Positions 1 through 11,300 of a DNA stretch of 64,000 nt are shown here, in pieces. The notes beneath the pieces were generated by a model. The model was not told where the DNA came from. It ran no database searches and saw only the letters and a program-made list of their open reading frames with translations. Source of the stretch: Xylocopa sonorina (lineage: Eukaryota; Arthropoda; Insecta; Hymenoptera; Apidae); assembly GCF_050948175.1 (NCBI RefSeq), contig NC_135197.1:3428501-3492500 (forward strand), read 5' to 3'. How positions within the stretch are numbered: position 1 is the first letter of the stretch; each line of letters starts with the position of its first letter. The translations under genes were made by a program, and so were the position numbers.

Positions 1-239
1 ACGATCGTTTTCTGCTCGAGATTTAGCACGTTTGCACGGACAACGATTTTTTAAACCGTTGCTCGTCTTGCGTGTGTTTAGAAGTCTCTCGTTTCATGTT
101 TTGATTTATTTTTTGAGTCATTTGTTGGTTTGTGATTAGGGAATCTCGAGCTTAGATATAAGTTTCAGGGTCCTGGGCTTCATGCCCGAAGAAAGAAGAG
201 GCTATATGCCGAAGAGGCCCGGAGAAGAGGGCAACTACT

Positions 240-287
240 AATGACTATGCATTCAGAGGCAGGCAACCCTCTCGATGCAAAGTCATT
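240..287. repeat. Three-stem nested inverted repeat (hairpin)
   Basis: Perfectly nested complementary arms: AATGACT (240-246) with AGTCATT (281-287), GCAT (249-252) with ATGC (275-278), and AGAGG (255-259) with CCTCT (268-272), around an 8-base loop. The order and spacing allow one continuous 48-nt hairpin with small internal loops. No gene lies nearby. It could be a transposon fragment, a small structured RNA or chance; function unknown. Confidence 0.5.
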
Positions 288-384
288 GCTTGTTACTACT
301 TTGTCACTATGCTCATATTTGTGTAGTAGTATAATCTAGTCAGCAGAATGCTGGCTCATCGAATGCTGGGCAAACCGCGGTTTC

Positions 385-1195
385 AATTGTAGCGTTGCGA
401 ATAATTAATTACGGTTCCATTTAGAGTTGCGAATAAATCCAAATCGCGATTTTTACTAGAGTTACATACTAATCCAGGTCGCGAACTTTATTAGAGTTGC
501 GTATTAATTAATACATCGCGTTTTAAATTAGAGTTGCGTAAAAATGATAATCGTGATTGTTCTTTTAGCGTTGCGAACTATGAGATCGCGATTGTTTGCT
601 GAATATATAATTATTATTATTTGCTAACATTTGTTTCGCGAATAATGTTAAATTATATTTGCTATTTTAATGTGAACTAATAGTTTTTAATTAATTTTAT
701 AATGTTCGATTTACATGTATCACGAGTAATCGCATCTTGTTGCTTCTTGTACAAATAATAGTTTTCAATTGTTAAGTTTTTAATTCCATTTAGTGTTGCG
801 ATAGTTAATAACGCGTTTCTCATGATAGTGTTGCGATTAATGAAGTGCCTAAACCTTCCACCTATTCTGTGGGAACGTTATCCTGTGCAGAATCACCACC
901 GTAGCCAAAGGAGCTACGTCGCATTAAGATGCGATATCGCATCTATAAATTCTTCTACTTGTGCTGTAGAAATGTGATCTTGCATATACAGCCACCACAG
1001 TAGTCATAGGGCTACATTGCACCGTGGTGACATTGCACTTATGCAGATCACTGTTTAAAAATCTCTTTTATTAGTGTTGCGTACTTAAATGATGGGTGTA
1101 TAAATTAGTGTTGCGAATTAAGTAAAGCGCCCTGAGATGGCTGCTCGCGCATTGCTTTTTCTTGACACACCCCGCGAATTAGTGTTACGAATTAT
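385..1195. repeat. Degenerate ~36-bp tandem repeat (TTAGNGTTGCG core)
   Basis: The core TTAG(A/C/T)GTTGCG(A/T) recurs with small changes at about 390, 421, 456, 491, 528, 564, 790, 825, 1070, 1105 and 1179. Gaps between neighbours are 30-37 bp, or about twice that (74), so this is a decayed minisatellite with a ~35-36 bp unit, interrupted near 600-780 and 840-1065. Spacer sequence often contains 'TCGCGATT' or 'ATTAATTA'. No coding potential was seen. Confidence 0.75.
890..1023 (+). repeat. Pair of diverged ~30-bp direct repeats
   Basis: The segment at 893-923 (CACCACCGTAGCC..GCTACGTCGCA) and the one at 990-1022 (CACCACAGTAGTC..GCTACATTGCA) share roughly three quarters of their bases, about 98 bp apart. 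Between them lies the near-palindrome GATGCGATATCGCATC at about 930. This insertion separates two parts of the ~36-bp minisatellite and may be an independent repeat. Confidence 0.45.
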
Positions 1196-2201
1196 GAAGA
1201 GTGCTGTCGCGATTAATTTTTCCAGTTTGTGTTTCAATAAATTATTATTCCAAGTATATTGAAACGTTTACCGCGATTGATTTTGTGGTATTCTTTGTTT
1301 CACGTTTAATAAATTGACGGTACGGGAAAGAAAGAATACTTCATTTACAATATTTAATAACTATAATAACGAGAGACGATGAATTGGTTTCGTCTCTTCA
1401 ATTCTCTATTTCATATCTCTACTGATCGAGCGTTTGTCATAAAATATTACAAAATAATTAATATAGTTATTTTTTATGAATAGATACTCTCTTGTCTTTA
1501 CAACCTTTCATTTAATGTTGATTTCTGATTGATATTTAAGTGTTCCATTATATGTTTTGTGTATGAAAATGCATAAGCATTAAAACTCGCAAATTATATT
1601 AGAATGTTGTTACCTGTACAATGAACTTGGTATAGTTTAACGATACTTTTAAAAAGTATTATTAAATTGGTAATATTTTACATTTGAAACGATTCTTCAC
1701 AAGCGAATCGAAATTTAATTAATTGAACGAAAAGTAATTAGAAAAGAGAGAGAATGGAATGAAAATTTTTATTCTATTACTAATGTACATTATAGCCAAA
1801 CGTATTATTTTTATTACATGTTACATACATGATTTTCATTATGCTATTTCGATAAAATGATGTTTTTCTATATCGGATTTATACTGTTTTTTCGTCAAAT
1901 TTTTTGTACAGTATTACTAATCCATTGTATAAGTTTGTTGTAGCTTGTAGCTTTGCAAAGCCGACGTCCATTTGATTAAACTAATATAACATCAAGACGA
2001 AACTATATCATGGAGGTATGATAATGTACTATGTATATTTAAATGATGCTCCGAAAATGAAGGTTTGATCAAACATGTATAATACTAATTGATATGAATA
2101 AGTATTACTTTTATATAAATGGTATCTATATTTTCAATTACGATTATATTCTTCTATGTCATTTTTTATTTGCGAATGTGTGTGTCTGTGCTTCTGTTCT
2201 T
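1196..2201. other. AT-rich intergenic DNA, nothing recognised
   Basis: Low-complexity AT-rich sequence with many in-frame stops in all frames. No splice-flanked coding stretch, RNA gene or clear repeat was found here. Confidence 0.6.
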
Positions 2202-2457
2202 GGATATATATTTTTGTGAAATTTGTTAATCTGTATGTTACTATTTTGCTTGTTGTACATTCCTGTTTTAGATATTGCAGCGTTCCTTGTGTTATTTATT
2301 ATTTTATTATTATTATTATTACGTGTATTTTTAATTATACTTACTTTATATTTATATGTATTGTATCTCTTTTTGGATATATTTCTTGCGTAATCTATTA
2401 ATCTGTGCTATGATTTTACATGTTGTACATCGCTGTTCTAGATATTCCAGTGTTTCC
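2202..2457 (+). repeat. ~173-bp tandem duplication, diverged
   Basis: The segment beginning GGATATAT at 2202 and ending GATATTGCAGCGTTCC at 2286 is repeated from about 2375 to 2457 (ending GATATTCCAGTGTTTCC). The two share 'TTAATCTGT' and 'TGTTGTACAT' blocks in the same order. The copies start about 173 bp apart. Downstream (2470-2515) the 3' motif is iterated as GTTCCAGTG / TTTCCAGTG. The small open frames at 2156-2401 and 2471-2692 run through the repeat and are not credible genes. Confidence 0.6.
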
Positions 2458-2989
2458 AGCTTTATTTTAGGTGTTCCAGTGTTTCCAGTGCTGCTTTAAA
2501 TGTTCCAGTGCTTTCAATTCTGTCGTCGTTTGTAGTCACTTATATCTCGTTGTCTCGCATCTTGTAAATTCGATCGCAAAATCTTCTATTGTATACTTCC
2601 TTCGTTGCTTCAGAGCTTCTTTTCTGTTCTTTGCTTTTGCAAACACTTCCAGTTCACGAATACAAGGTACTTCATGTACTGTGTTCTCTTAGATCCTTGT
2701 ATACGTAGGGTGAAACATTTTGCAGACCTATTGATAGGTAGGAATCACTTCTTTTAAGTTGATAGATTTTCCTAGTTAGGTTGATCGGTTTGAAATTAAA
2801 ATCAATTATTGACTAGCCAGGGTATTTGTGTTTCCTTCCATTTGTAATCATTCTTTCTTGTGAAAATTCATTATGAAACTCCTTCCATTGTGCGTTTGCA
2901 TAGGGATCAAACATCGAACTTGTTGTAAATGTACATTGAAAGGAGGTTTTGTTTAATAATATCTTCTATAAAAGGAGGGTGGATGGGTC

Positions 2990-4053
2990 GCGGCTAGGGT
3001 GGGTCTCTGTTCGCAGCAACCTCCACGTGGTGAGACCCGGGTTCTATTTATTTAATATATAATTATTAATTGCATCATATATCGATACGATACAATTAAG
3101 AATTATATAGTAAATAATTAGAAGCCAATGGCTGCCATAGGTTAGTTTTATTTAAATTGATTTAGAATAAACCTTCGTAAACCTAATTATAGTAGATAAA
3201 TTTTCCACACGAAACCGTCGGTAATGATTCATTCGAACTTAAATGTTAATGGTCTATGATATTTTATACATTACGTTTTGATATAGTTACTGATCAGATC
3301 ACAAGTTCTAGTCCTTTGGGCACTGAGTTGTTGATAGCGCGCGACAACACCCACGAGTGCGTCCACTGTGCTAAGCCTATACTCTGGTCGAATACCCGAG
3401 CGTACCAATCGACCAAGGCTGTGAAATCTCGATGGGCTCCGAAAAACCACATCAGTTTGATTGAGTTCCGACTGTCTCACTGCGTGACAATGGAAGACGG
3501 AATTTCGAGCGAATGAAGAAAAAAGAAACTACGTGAAGCGATTTCACGCAGTAGAAAATAAGAATGCTCAAACGAGTGCATAATGCATTTTCATCAGCAC
3601 TGACTAAACGCGAACCGATTTACGTGAGAACAGTTTGTTCTATTTTGATAGATGAACGGTAACGGATTGGAGAAGTGGCTATTTTTCACTTCAGATAAGA
3701 AAATGTATTCCTTTACAATTTTATTATAATGGTGAGTAAAAGAATAGGAGAATTACATACGCATAAATCAAGTAAAACAATTTGTAACTAAAGTCTTTCG
3801 GCGATCCAGCAGCGACCCAGCGGCGAGAACCTAGACTTAACTTAACTTATACTATAACATAACTAATTATATCCAATTGAAAGTTTCAAAATCCTGGAAA
3901 GGACTTGGAAAATTTCTACTGAATTGCAATTTATTTAAATCTACGCACGTAGTCCTTAGCTTGATATCGTTTCCGAGAGACCGGCCACTCGAAAACGTTA
4001 CCAAGGGCCCAGGCCCACCCCGTGGAGGTGACTACGCAGGGACCCAATAATGC
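2990..4053. repeat. ~45-bp repeat in inverted orientation, ~1 kb apart
   Basis: The sequence at 2999-3045 (GGGTCTCTG..ACCTCCACGTGGTG..) resembles the reverse complement of 4004-4049 (GGGTCCCTG..ACCTCCACGGGGTG..), about 70 per cent by eye. The first copy is itself bounded by GGGTCTC and GAGACCC. They could be subterminal repeats of a ~1.05-kb decayed element, or two independent insertions. No transposase was found between them. Confidence 0.45.
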
Positions 4054-4500
4054 ACTTCTAATTGCATTATATTTTTTGTTTCTTCTTCCACTACCGAATA
4101 GTTAAATGTTTAATTTGTTCAGTCACCAATTGGCATGCAAAGTCGTTATCACCGTCCACCATCATCCACCATCATTCACAATCGTCCACAATCATCCACT
4201 AGTATCCACTACCCTTGGCTCCTCCACAGCTAGCCACCAGTAGTGACCAACCCCATCCTCATCCTAACCTTCTCGCTACGGTGTCCAAATGGCCAAAAGA
4301 CACTCCATACCCTCACACTGCTTATATACACTCGTCCCCACTATCATCAACCTCCCACCCCCTTGAAAGTCGCAAGTTAACAAAATTAATTTTCTTGTTA
4401 CAGCAGAAAATTATGTAATGAATAATAAAAATTATGTAATAAGTAGTCGTAGTTAATGACTGCCATAAGTTTATTTGGTTTAAATTGATCTAAAATAGTA
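3101..4500 (+). repeat. ~70-bp direct repeats, 1.3 kb apart
   Basis: The copy at 3101-3172 (core ATGGCTGCCATAGG, TTTAAATTGATTTAGAATA) and the copy at 4431-4500 (core ATGACTGCCATAAG, TTTAAATTGATCTAAAATA) align in the same orientation at about 75-80 per cent by eye. Each follows an AT-rich 'AATTATGTAAT'-like stretch. They bracket one member of the inverted pair, suggesting a nested or duplicated repeat locus. Confidence 0.5.
4151..4210 (+). repeat. 10-bp tandem repeat (CATCCACCAT-like)
   Basis: About six imperfect units of ten bases follow one another (CATCCACCAT, CATTCACAAT, CGTCCACAAT, CATCCACTAG and similar). This compositional run explains the His/Pro-rich open frame at 4215-4418, which is not a convincing gene. 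Confidence 0.6.
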
Positions 4501-5311
4501 ATTTTTAGAAACAATTTTATAGGTAGTAGAATGATAGAAGATTTTAAATAATATTGTTCATAATGATTGTATAGAATTATTTTTACATTTATTTTCTGAT
4601 AAATCTTTTATGATTCGTTAGATATTATGTAGCTTCCTTTAATTTAATCTTTGATAATATCAAATAAATAACATATAATAAATATAATATCAAATATATT
4701 TATACAATTTACTACACATTAAATTATTTATTATACATTTATTGTTTCCGTAGCATAATTAGTTCAATGTTTTAGTATCAGTATAACGTATATTATAATA
4801 ACGAGTGCCGGTATTTTAGCTAACGAATCCGATCATAGATGGCTACGAATCTGCTGATACTTCTCGCAAATGGCAATACAGTGCTGGTACCGTGTCGATA
4901 CCATTTTGCCGTGTGTTATCTAGGCAAATACCTTGCAAACAATCAGTCTCAGATTGTCACGTTCAGATTGTTAGTAGATTGACGATTTATATCCATATTA
5001 TATTGATCTGTACCTCTATTAAGCTCGTAATTTGTAAATAAATTTTATCAACATAATTTTAGAACAGATTGGCGTAAAAAATTAAGTAAATCTCTTTCTA
5101 AACTGTTAATGGCGCGTGAGATAAACTTGATAACTTAACTTTAGTAAACATGAAAAAATATGTGATTTGTATAACATTAAATATCTTATAATTATTATGG
5201 TTTTAATTTTTCAGTGATAAGGAACAATATTGATTAACATAAACGGTAGTGTTTTCTATTAATAACAACTAGAATGGTATTTGTTATATACAATGACAAA
5301 TAACAAAGGTA
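4501..5311. other. Intergenic DNA downstream of the peroxidase
   Basis: AT-rich DNA that would hold the 3' UTR of the minus-strand peroxidase. No exact AATAAA hexamer was seen on the minus strand in the first ~300 bases past the stop, so the cleavage site is not assigned. Confidence 0.5.
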
Positions 5312-8300
5312 TTATGAATTATTTTTTTCTTTCCAATGTAAAAAATTTGGTGATCCGTTTGTGTGTATCGTACAATTTATCATTTCGTTCCTGAAAATTG
5401 AAATTATCTATTATATTTCTTTTTTTACTAATAATAAATAGTAACTTATGATAGTATAATGAATGACAACTTACAAAAAGCGATCTCTCAACAAAAATGC
5501 TCTAGGTTGCATCCAATATAGTCTTTCACCGTTGTAGCATAAGATTTGCGCCATTGTTACCTTTCGAATTTCTTCTAATTGACTTAATACAAATGATCCT
5601 GGACTGTTTGCATTTTCGTACCAGTACCTATCACCTACATGAATAATGTTTGAAATTTAAGATACCTTAATTAGTAAAATTAACGACAAACATGGCACAA
5701 CATTACATTCATATTTTTCTTTTTTCAACTAGGGTAACTGCGAGATCGCTTACCGAAACGGATATTTTGAAAAGTTTGGCCCAACAAGCAGAGAAATGTT
5801 GGTCCCAAGACAGAATCAGCTAGAGGCGCCTCCGAAAGTAATCCTGTGACTAAATCGATATCCTGTACGTTCCTGCAAGTAACATAATTTTTATTAATTA
5901 CAAAAGATCTAGTTTTTAATAGAATATTATTCAATATTTGTTACATATTTTATATTCCCTTACTTATAGACTTTTCGAAGTCTTTCTATTGTATCTTTGG
6001 TCATTGCTCCTCTAAGATCATCGAATGCGACAATGTGCGGTAAATTACAAAAAGATCGCCACCTGACATAAGGTGGTAGACCGTGATCCCTTCCTTGTTG
6101 TATAACTTGCGCGGCATAATCCACTGCGATGTCGTTGCTTTTCCCATCGTGGAAGTATCGTTCCAAAAGGATTTCGTTCAGTCCAGGTGGCAAAGGCTTC
6201 CTAGAATGTCCCGCTGTCGCGGAAATTAAATCTTGCATCCTAGATCGTCATTAAGACCAAGTTCTCATGGGACAATGTGTTGGCAGTTCGTAGCAATACT
6301 TAAGAAAATTGTATCTAAATCCCACGTGCACTTTTAATAAGGCACTTTTCTTCCAAACATTTACACATCGTATAGTGAAAAGAATAAATAAATATTGAAA
6401 GAATATTATAAATCAACCTATTAATTTCCATTTCTACATATACATTATTCTATCATTTTTTTAAAAATGAGGTAAATGTCAAAAGTTCTTAAACTGGTTT
6501 CATTCTCCTTTCTTATCGCAATCTACGATTACATTTGCTGGATTTTGCGTAATGAATTACCTCAGAGAAATGTTACTATATGGTTTTATACTTATCAATC
6601 TTCGAATCTAAAGATCTGTAAGACTCACGCAATGTAGTCTATCACGTTCTGTAACTGCTATACGCTTCAAAAGGTTGCGTTAAAAACTTTGCCATTTAAA
6701 GCAACGTCGGCACATGTGATTCTTACAACAAATAACTCTAAGTGAAATAATTTACTTGAACTAATGACATTTTAGTTTTTAATGCCACTAATCGTAAATA
6801 TTTCTTTTGTTCGAACCGATGGAACAAATATTAACGAAACATGAAATCCCCTTTAAAAGTAGAAATCCATTAAAACTTTGCTAATCGTTTGTTTTTTTTT
6901 TGTTACTATGCCAGGTACCATTACCCATCGCACACCTAGCAACAATTAAATCCTATGAAATATACACTACTATTAAAAAATATCCGAAAACTTTGGTCAC
7001 TTATGTCATCTTGTAGCTGTAAGGTTACTTGCAGCTTATTTAGATATCATTTAAATTAATCATGAGTTTCTTTTTATCAATTGAGAAGAATTTGTTTTTA
7101 TCTAACTCATTTGATATAGGAATGATACAATTTGAAGGTAAAAATCATTTGAAATAACAAAATGGTACTATATCCTTTCTCAACTACAGATGCCTCAATT
7201 ATATTATTGCATAGGAGATTTCAATAACCAATTTAATTTCATCATAACACTTTACCATACATGATGTAATACACATTGCAGATACGATTACATCTGCAAT
7301 TTCGTAACGAAACTACGTTCGGATATTTTTGACCTCACGTAGCGTACGTTTGTTTCGGGATATTTCTCGTCAAAATTATACATGTAATTTCAACTGACCT
7401 GTAGCACCTGCGATCAGGCGATCAATAGCACCAGCTTCATAGAACTCTTGCGGAGCATAGAAGGCCGATAATAAGGACCTTTCTCCAGACTTTAACGCCG
7501 ATCGCGAGTCAACTAGGTCGAGGGTTTTTGGGGTCAACGTGGCAATGAAGAAGAGTCCAGCAGACGCGGCAGCGTTCGAAAGTGTCGCATCCGTTCGAGT
7601 ATTATAGCCACGAAAGTAGCCTCGGTGAGTTAAGCGTAATTGATATCTATTAACGTACCGTAACATGAAATAATTTTAGTGAACACACGAGTGTACGTGC
7701 GTATATGAATAATATATACACCCTCGTATAATAGCGTCAGAATACTTCAAGATGACTCATTATTCATGAACCTATAATATATACACTATTAAGTATCGCC
7801 AAGTTGTATATTTGTTGATAAGATATTTCATGAGTTATTGGTGAAACCAGTTCGCTAATAACATGCTAAGTAGAATGCATAGCATTCAGAGGAATTTTTC
7901 TGCAGGCATATATTTTAATTATGCAAGAATTTAGCTGGGATTAATTGACTTCTGCTTTTCGTTTTAATCTGATAATCAGAAACTACCTGATTATTCAATG
8001 CTTCTATGGTAGTAGATATAGCAAGAAAAGGAGGTAATACACGGCGTAATAGGGAAATTAAATTAAAATTAAAAAATACAGTTGTCCGCTTCAGCAAATT
8101 GGTTGAACAAGAAAACTGGAGAAAATTTTCATAGTTCTCGTCTGGTCGAACGAGTAAAACCTGTTAATGCGTTAAATTAATTATGAACCGAAAGAAAGTA
8201 CACGTACTTGTCGAGAGTTGTTTCACCGAGAACAACGGGTAGAAACTCGTTATAAGTTATATGCTCCATTTCCGCGATAACGATCCTTCTTGCTTCCTGG

Positions 8301-11300
8301 TAGAGTCTCTCGTCGTCCCAATGAGGATTCAGTTGTCCCAGCGCTGTTGCGACTCGGTTATGCTCGCGTAGAAAAAGTACGTGCATTAGAGTGAGGCCGG
8401 GGTTCTCGTTTACCCGCGAATCCCCGCTAAGAAAACACGGGAAAGCTTTGTTCGCGCTTCTGCAACTTTCGTACTTCGGCGATGGCATGGGGAGGTTCTT
8501 CCTTTGCGTATTAAGCAAACCGCCCTTGCCGGATCGCAGAGCTTTCGCTACGTCTTCGGAACTTCCATAAAGGGGAGAAAGATCCAAGTAGGACGACGCT
8601 TGGTTGATCTGCTGTCTGGCACCCAATTTGCACCCCTACATCGAAAAATACTTATGCACTATTTGTCAAGCATCGCGTCAGATATTTTGCATTATTCGAC
8701 GAAGCTGTCTTATTTAAGGGGACGAAATCGACAAATTTCTTGTTCTACATCGTTTGCATCCCTTGAAAACGTACAACTATCGTGCGATTATCGTTTGTAA
8801 TTCATTGATCAATTCAGACACTAATCTAAGGAAACTATAGTTTACGGTTTCGCAATTACTCTCCGAGGGGATTCGTTTCGCACGCGATATTTCTAGTTTA
8901 CCTGAAGCGAATTTCCAGGGTGTGGTGCTGATCTCGAATACTCCATGCAACCGACTGGATTATCGGCACGGATCGGAAAGCATTCCGGATGAAAGTGTTC
9001 GTACTCCACGTCGCAACATTTCAATTTTGCGCCATCGGGTAATACCATCTTTGGTGTGTGCGCGAGATCGTGGACGAGGAATTGTCCAAAGAGCGCGGTC
9101 AGCGCCATGATGTACGGATGTTTAACGTCCGATCCGCCGGAATGCACTCTCAGAGAAACGTCCCTGGCGCTGGGTAAATCCGTGCGTGGCAATGAGACCC
9201 CGTCGACGTATTCGGGTGACAGAAATCGCACGTAAGCTTCTAAAGCCGCACCCCAAGTCGGATGCACGGCGTTGTTGCATCTTCCACTGTGCGTTCTGTA
9301 CCGGGGATCGATCCTCTTGCAGGCGTCCATCACTTGCAGAAACGTAGGGGAACCGGGGCAATTGATGGCGGCTACGGACGGTAACACGGAGGTCGCTTCT
9401 TTCGACGACATGTTTAGAGCTTCCACTAGCATCACGGCCATCGTTTCGATCCGTAGTGCTTTCCGTGAGAGATTCTGGGCGTGCTCGGTCATTTCGTGTG
9501 ACGCGCCAAGGAACCACGACGGTGAGCCGTAATTTAAGTGCGTGTGCGTGTTCAGGATCTCCCGTTCCGCTTGATCGTATTTCTCCATCGAGATGTTTGT
9601 ACGCCTACCCAGATCCACCAACATGTTTGACGGTAGTATCGTACTTTCGACGAGCACGAATATGGCAAGGAATCTGCGAATCGGAATCTAAAGATAGGAA
9701 ATATAAGCTTGTCCCTGCGTAAAGCTGCAAATGGTGCAATTGAACATTTTTCCCGCTGCTCTTACGACAGTCAGCGAGTTTTTACTAAACCATATATCCG
9801 CATATAGGAAACCCAATAACACAGTGCGATAGACCTTTGAAAGAAGTAAAGCTCTGTGAGAACAGAGAACGCTTGCTCAATAGCAAATGCAAATTCCTCC
9901 AGCAATTCTAGTTCCTTCAAGAGTAATCTTGTGAGAAAGGGTCGTCATCAATTATCTGTAATAAAGTTGGAAGTAATAATGCTTGTATGAAACAACTTTA
10001 TTCCCAAGATCGTGAGAACAGAAAGGAATGGCGTATTTCTTGTTACAAGGAATACAGTTATTGTTACAGTACACATTTATCGGTATTTTATAGTGACCAC
10101 TGAATAGTGTTACAAAATACTGTTTTTTTTCTACTTAAAGTAGAACGATTTTCCCGTTTTTACTGTATAGAAACTGTCTATTTAGCCACGACAATAATTG
10201 GAAACTTGAGGACAGTATGAAACCCTTGAGCATTAACACTGTGAGAACACATGTAGTTGGTGAAAACACCAGGGTAACGTTACACCTTCCACATGAGGTG
10301 AACTCGTGAGAAATCGTCTCTAACTTCTATTATACATACAGTAGTATACCTTGACGTTACCTAATAATTGTCATGTAAATTCAATGGTTACCTTATTACC
10401 TAACTTGACAATGACGCGATAGGATCAACCATTAAAAACACAATTATAGGGTTGGGCGCTTTCGGATTATAAGTTCTCGGCGTTCCTACATCCGCATTGC
10501 AAATGAAACGGGGTGTATCTGGTGAAACTACATTGGTAACTTTTCACGAAATAAAGTCACGAGATACGAAAAGAATTTGCATGATTTCTTCATAAATTAG
10601 TCTTCTGGTCAACAAAACAAAAAAAAAGAAGAAATGAAAAGTAGAAAGAAGAGTCTACAAATACGAAATGGTTCACGTGACTTGCTTTAACATTCATTAG
10701 CAGAATTGCAATGAACCACGAAGACCTTGTATAGAGGATGGCATTTCGCCTTATTCCGTTCTAGTTATTATTGGTTGTTCCATTTATCGCGTTAAATTCA
10801 TTCATCGGATGCCGTTTACATCGTCCGTTTACATCCTGGAGGCAATTTTTTTTAATTGGTTATGCAATTAATTTCTTTTTGGTCATGTCGATTGCGATAT
10901 ATAGACAGAATGAATTCGTCCGACCTTAAGTGGAGACCAAAGAGGACTAGCTGCTTGACATTTAAGCTCCTTCCTGGTTCTTTTGTGATTTTCTTACGTA
11001 ATCTCCTCTGCTCCCATGATTAGTACTCGTATGAATTGATGGAAATCATTACCTGGGAACGTGATTCGCTATTGCTGAAAAGAGATTTCTAAAAATTTTC
11101 ACTCTCTACCCGCTATATAGAAAATTAATTCGGAGGAAGTTGTTTTGATTCTTCCAATCATTCTTATTATATCTCGATCTTTTGATGATTGCTTTAGCAT
11201 TCGTTTCACCTGTTCCTTTCTAAGTGAAATGCAATTTTACGTAAAAAATAGTAGCACAAGCACAGTATACAATGATACATTGCATTGATGATACATGCAA

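Noticed and set aside
8504..9722. Plus-strand and alternative-frame open readings over the peroxidase
   Set aside because: Shadows of the real minus-strand peroxidase exons.
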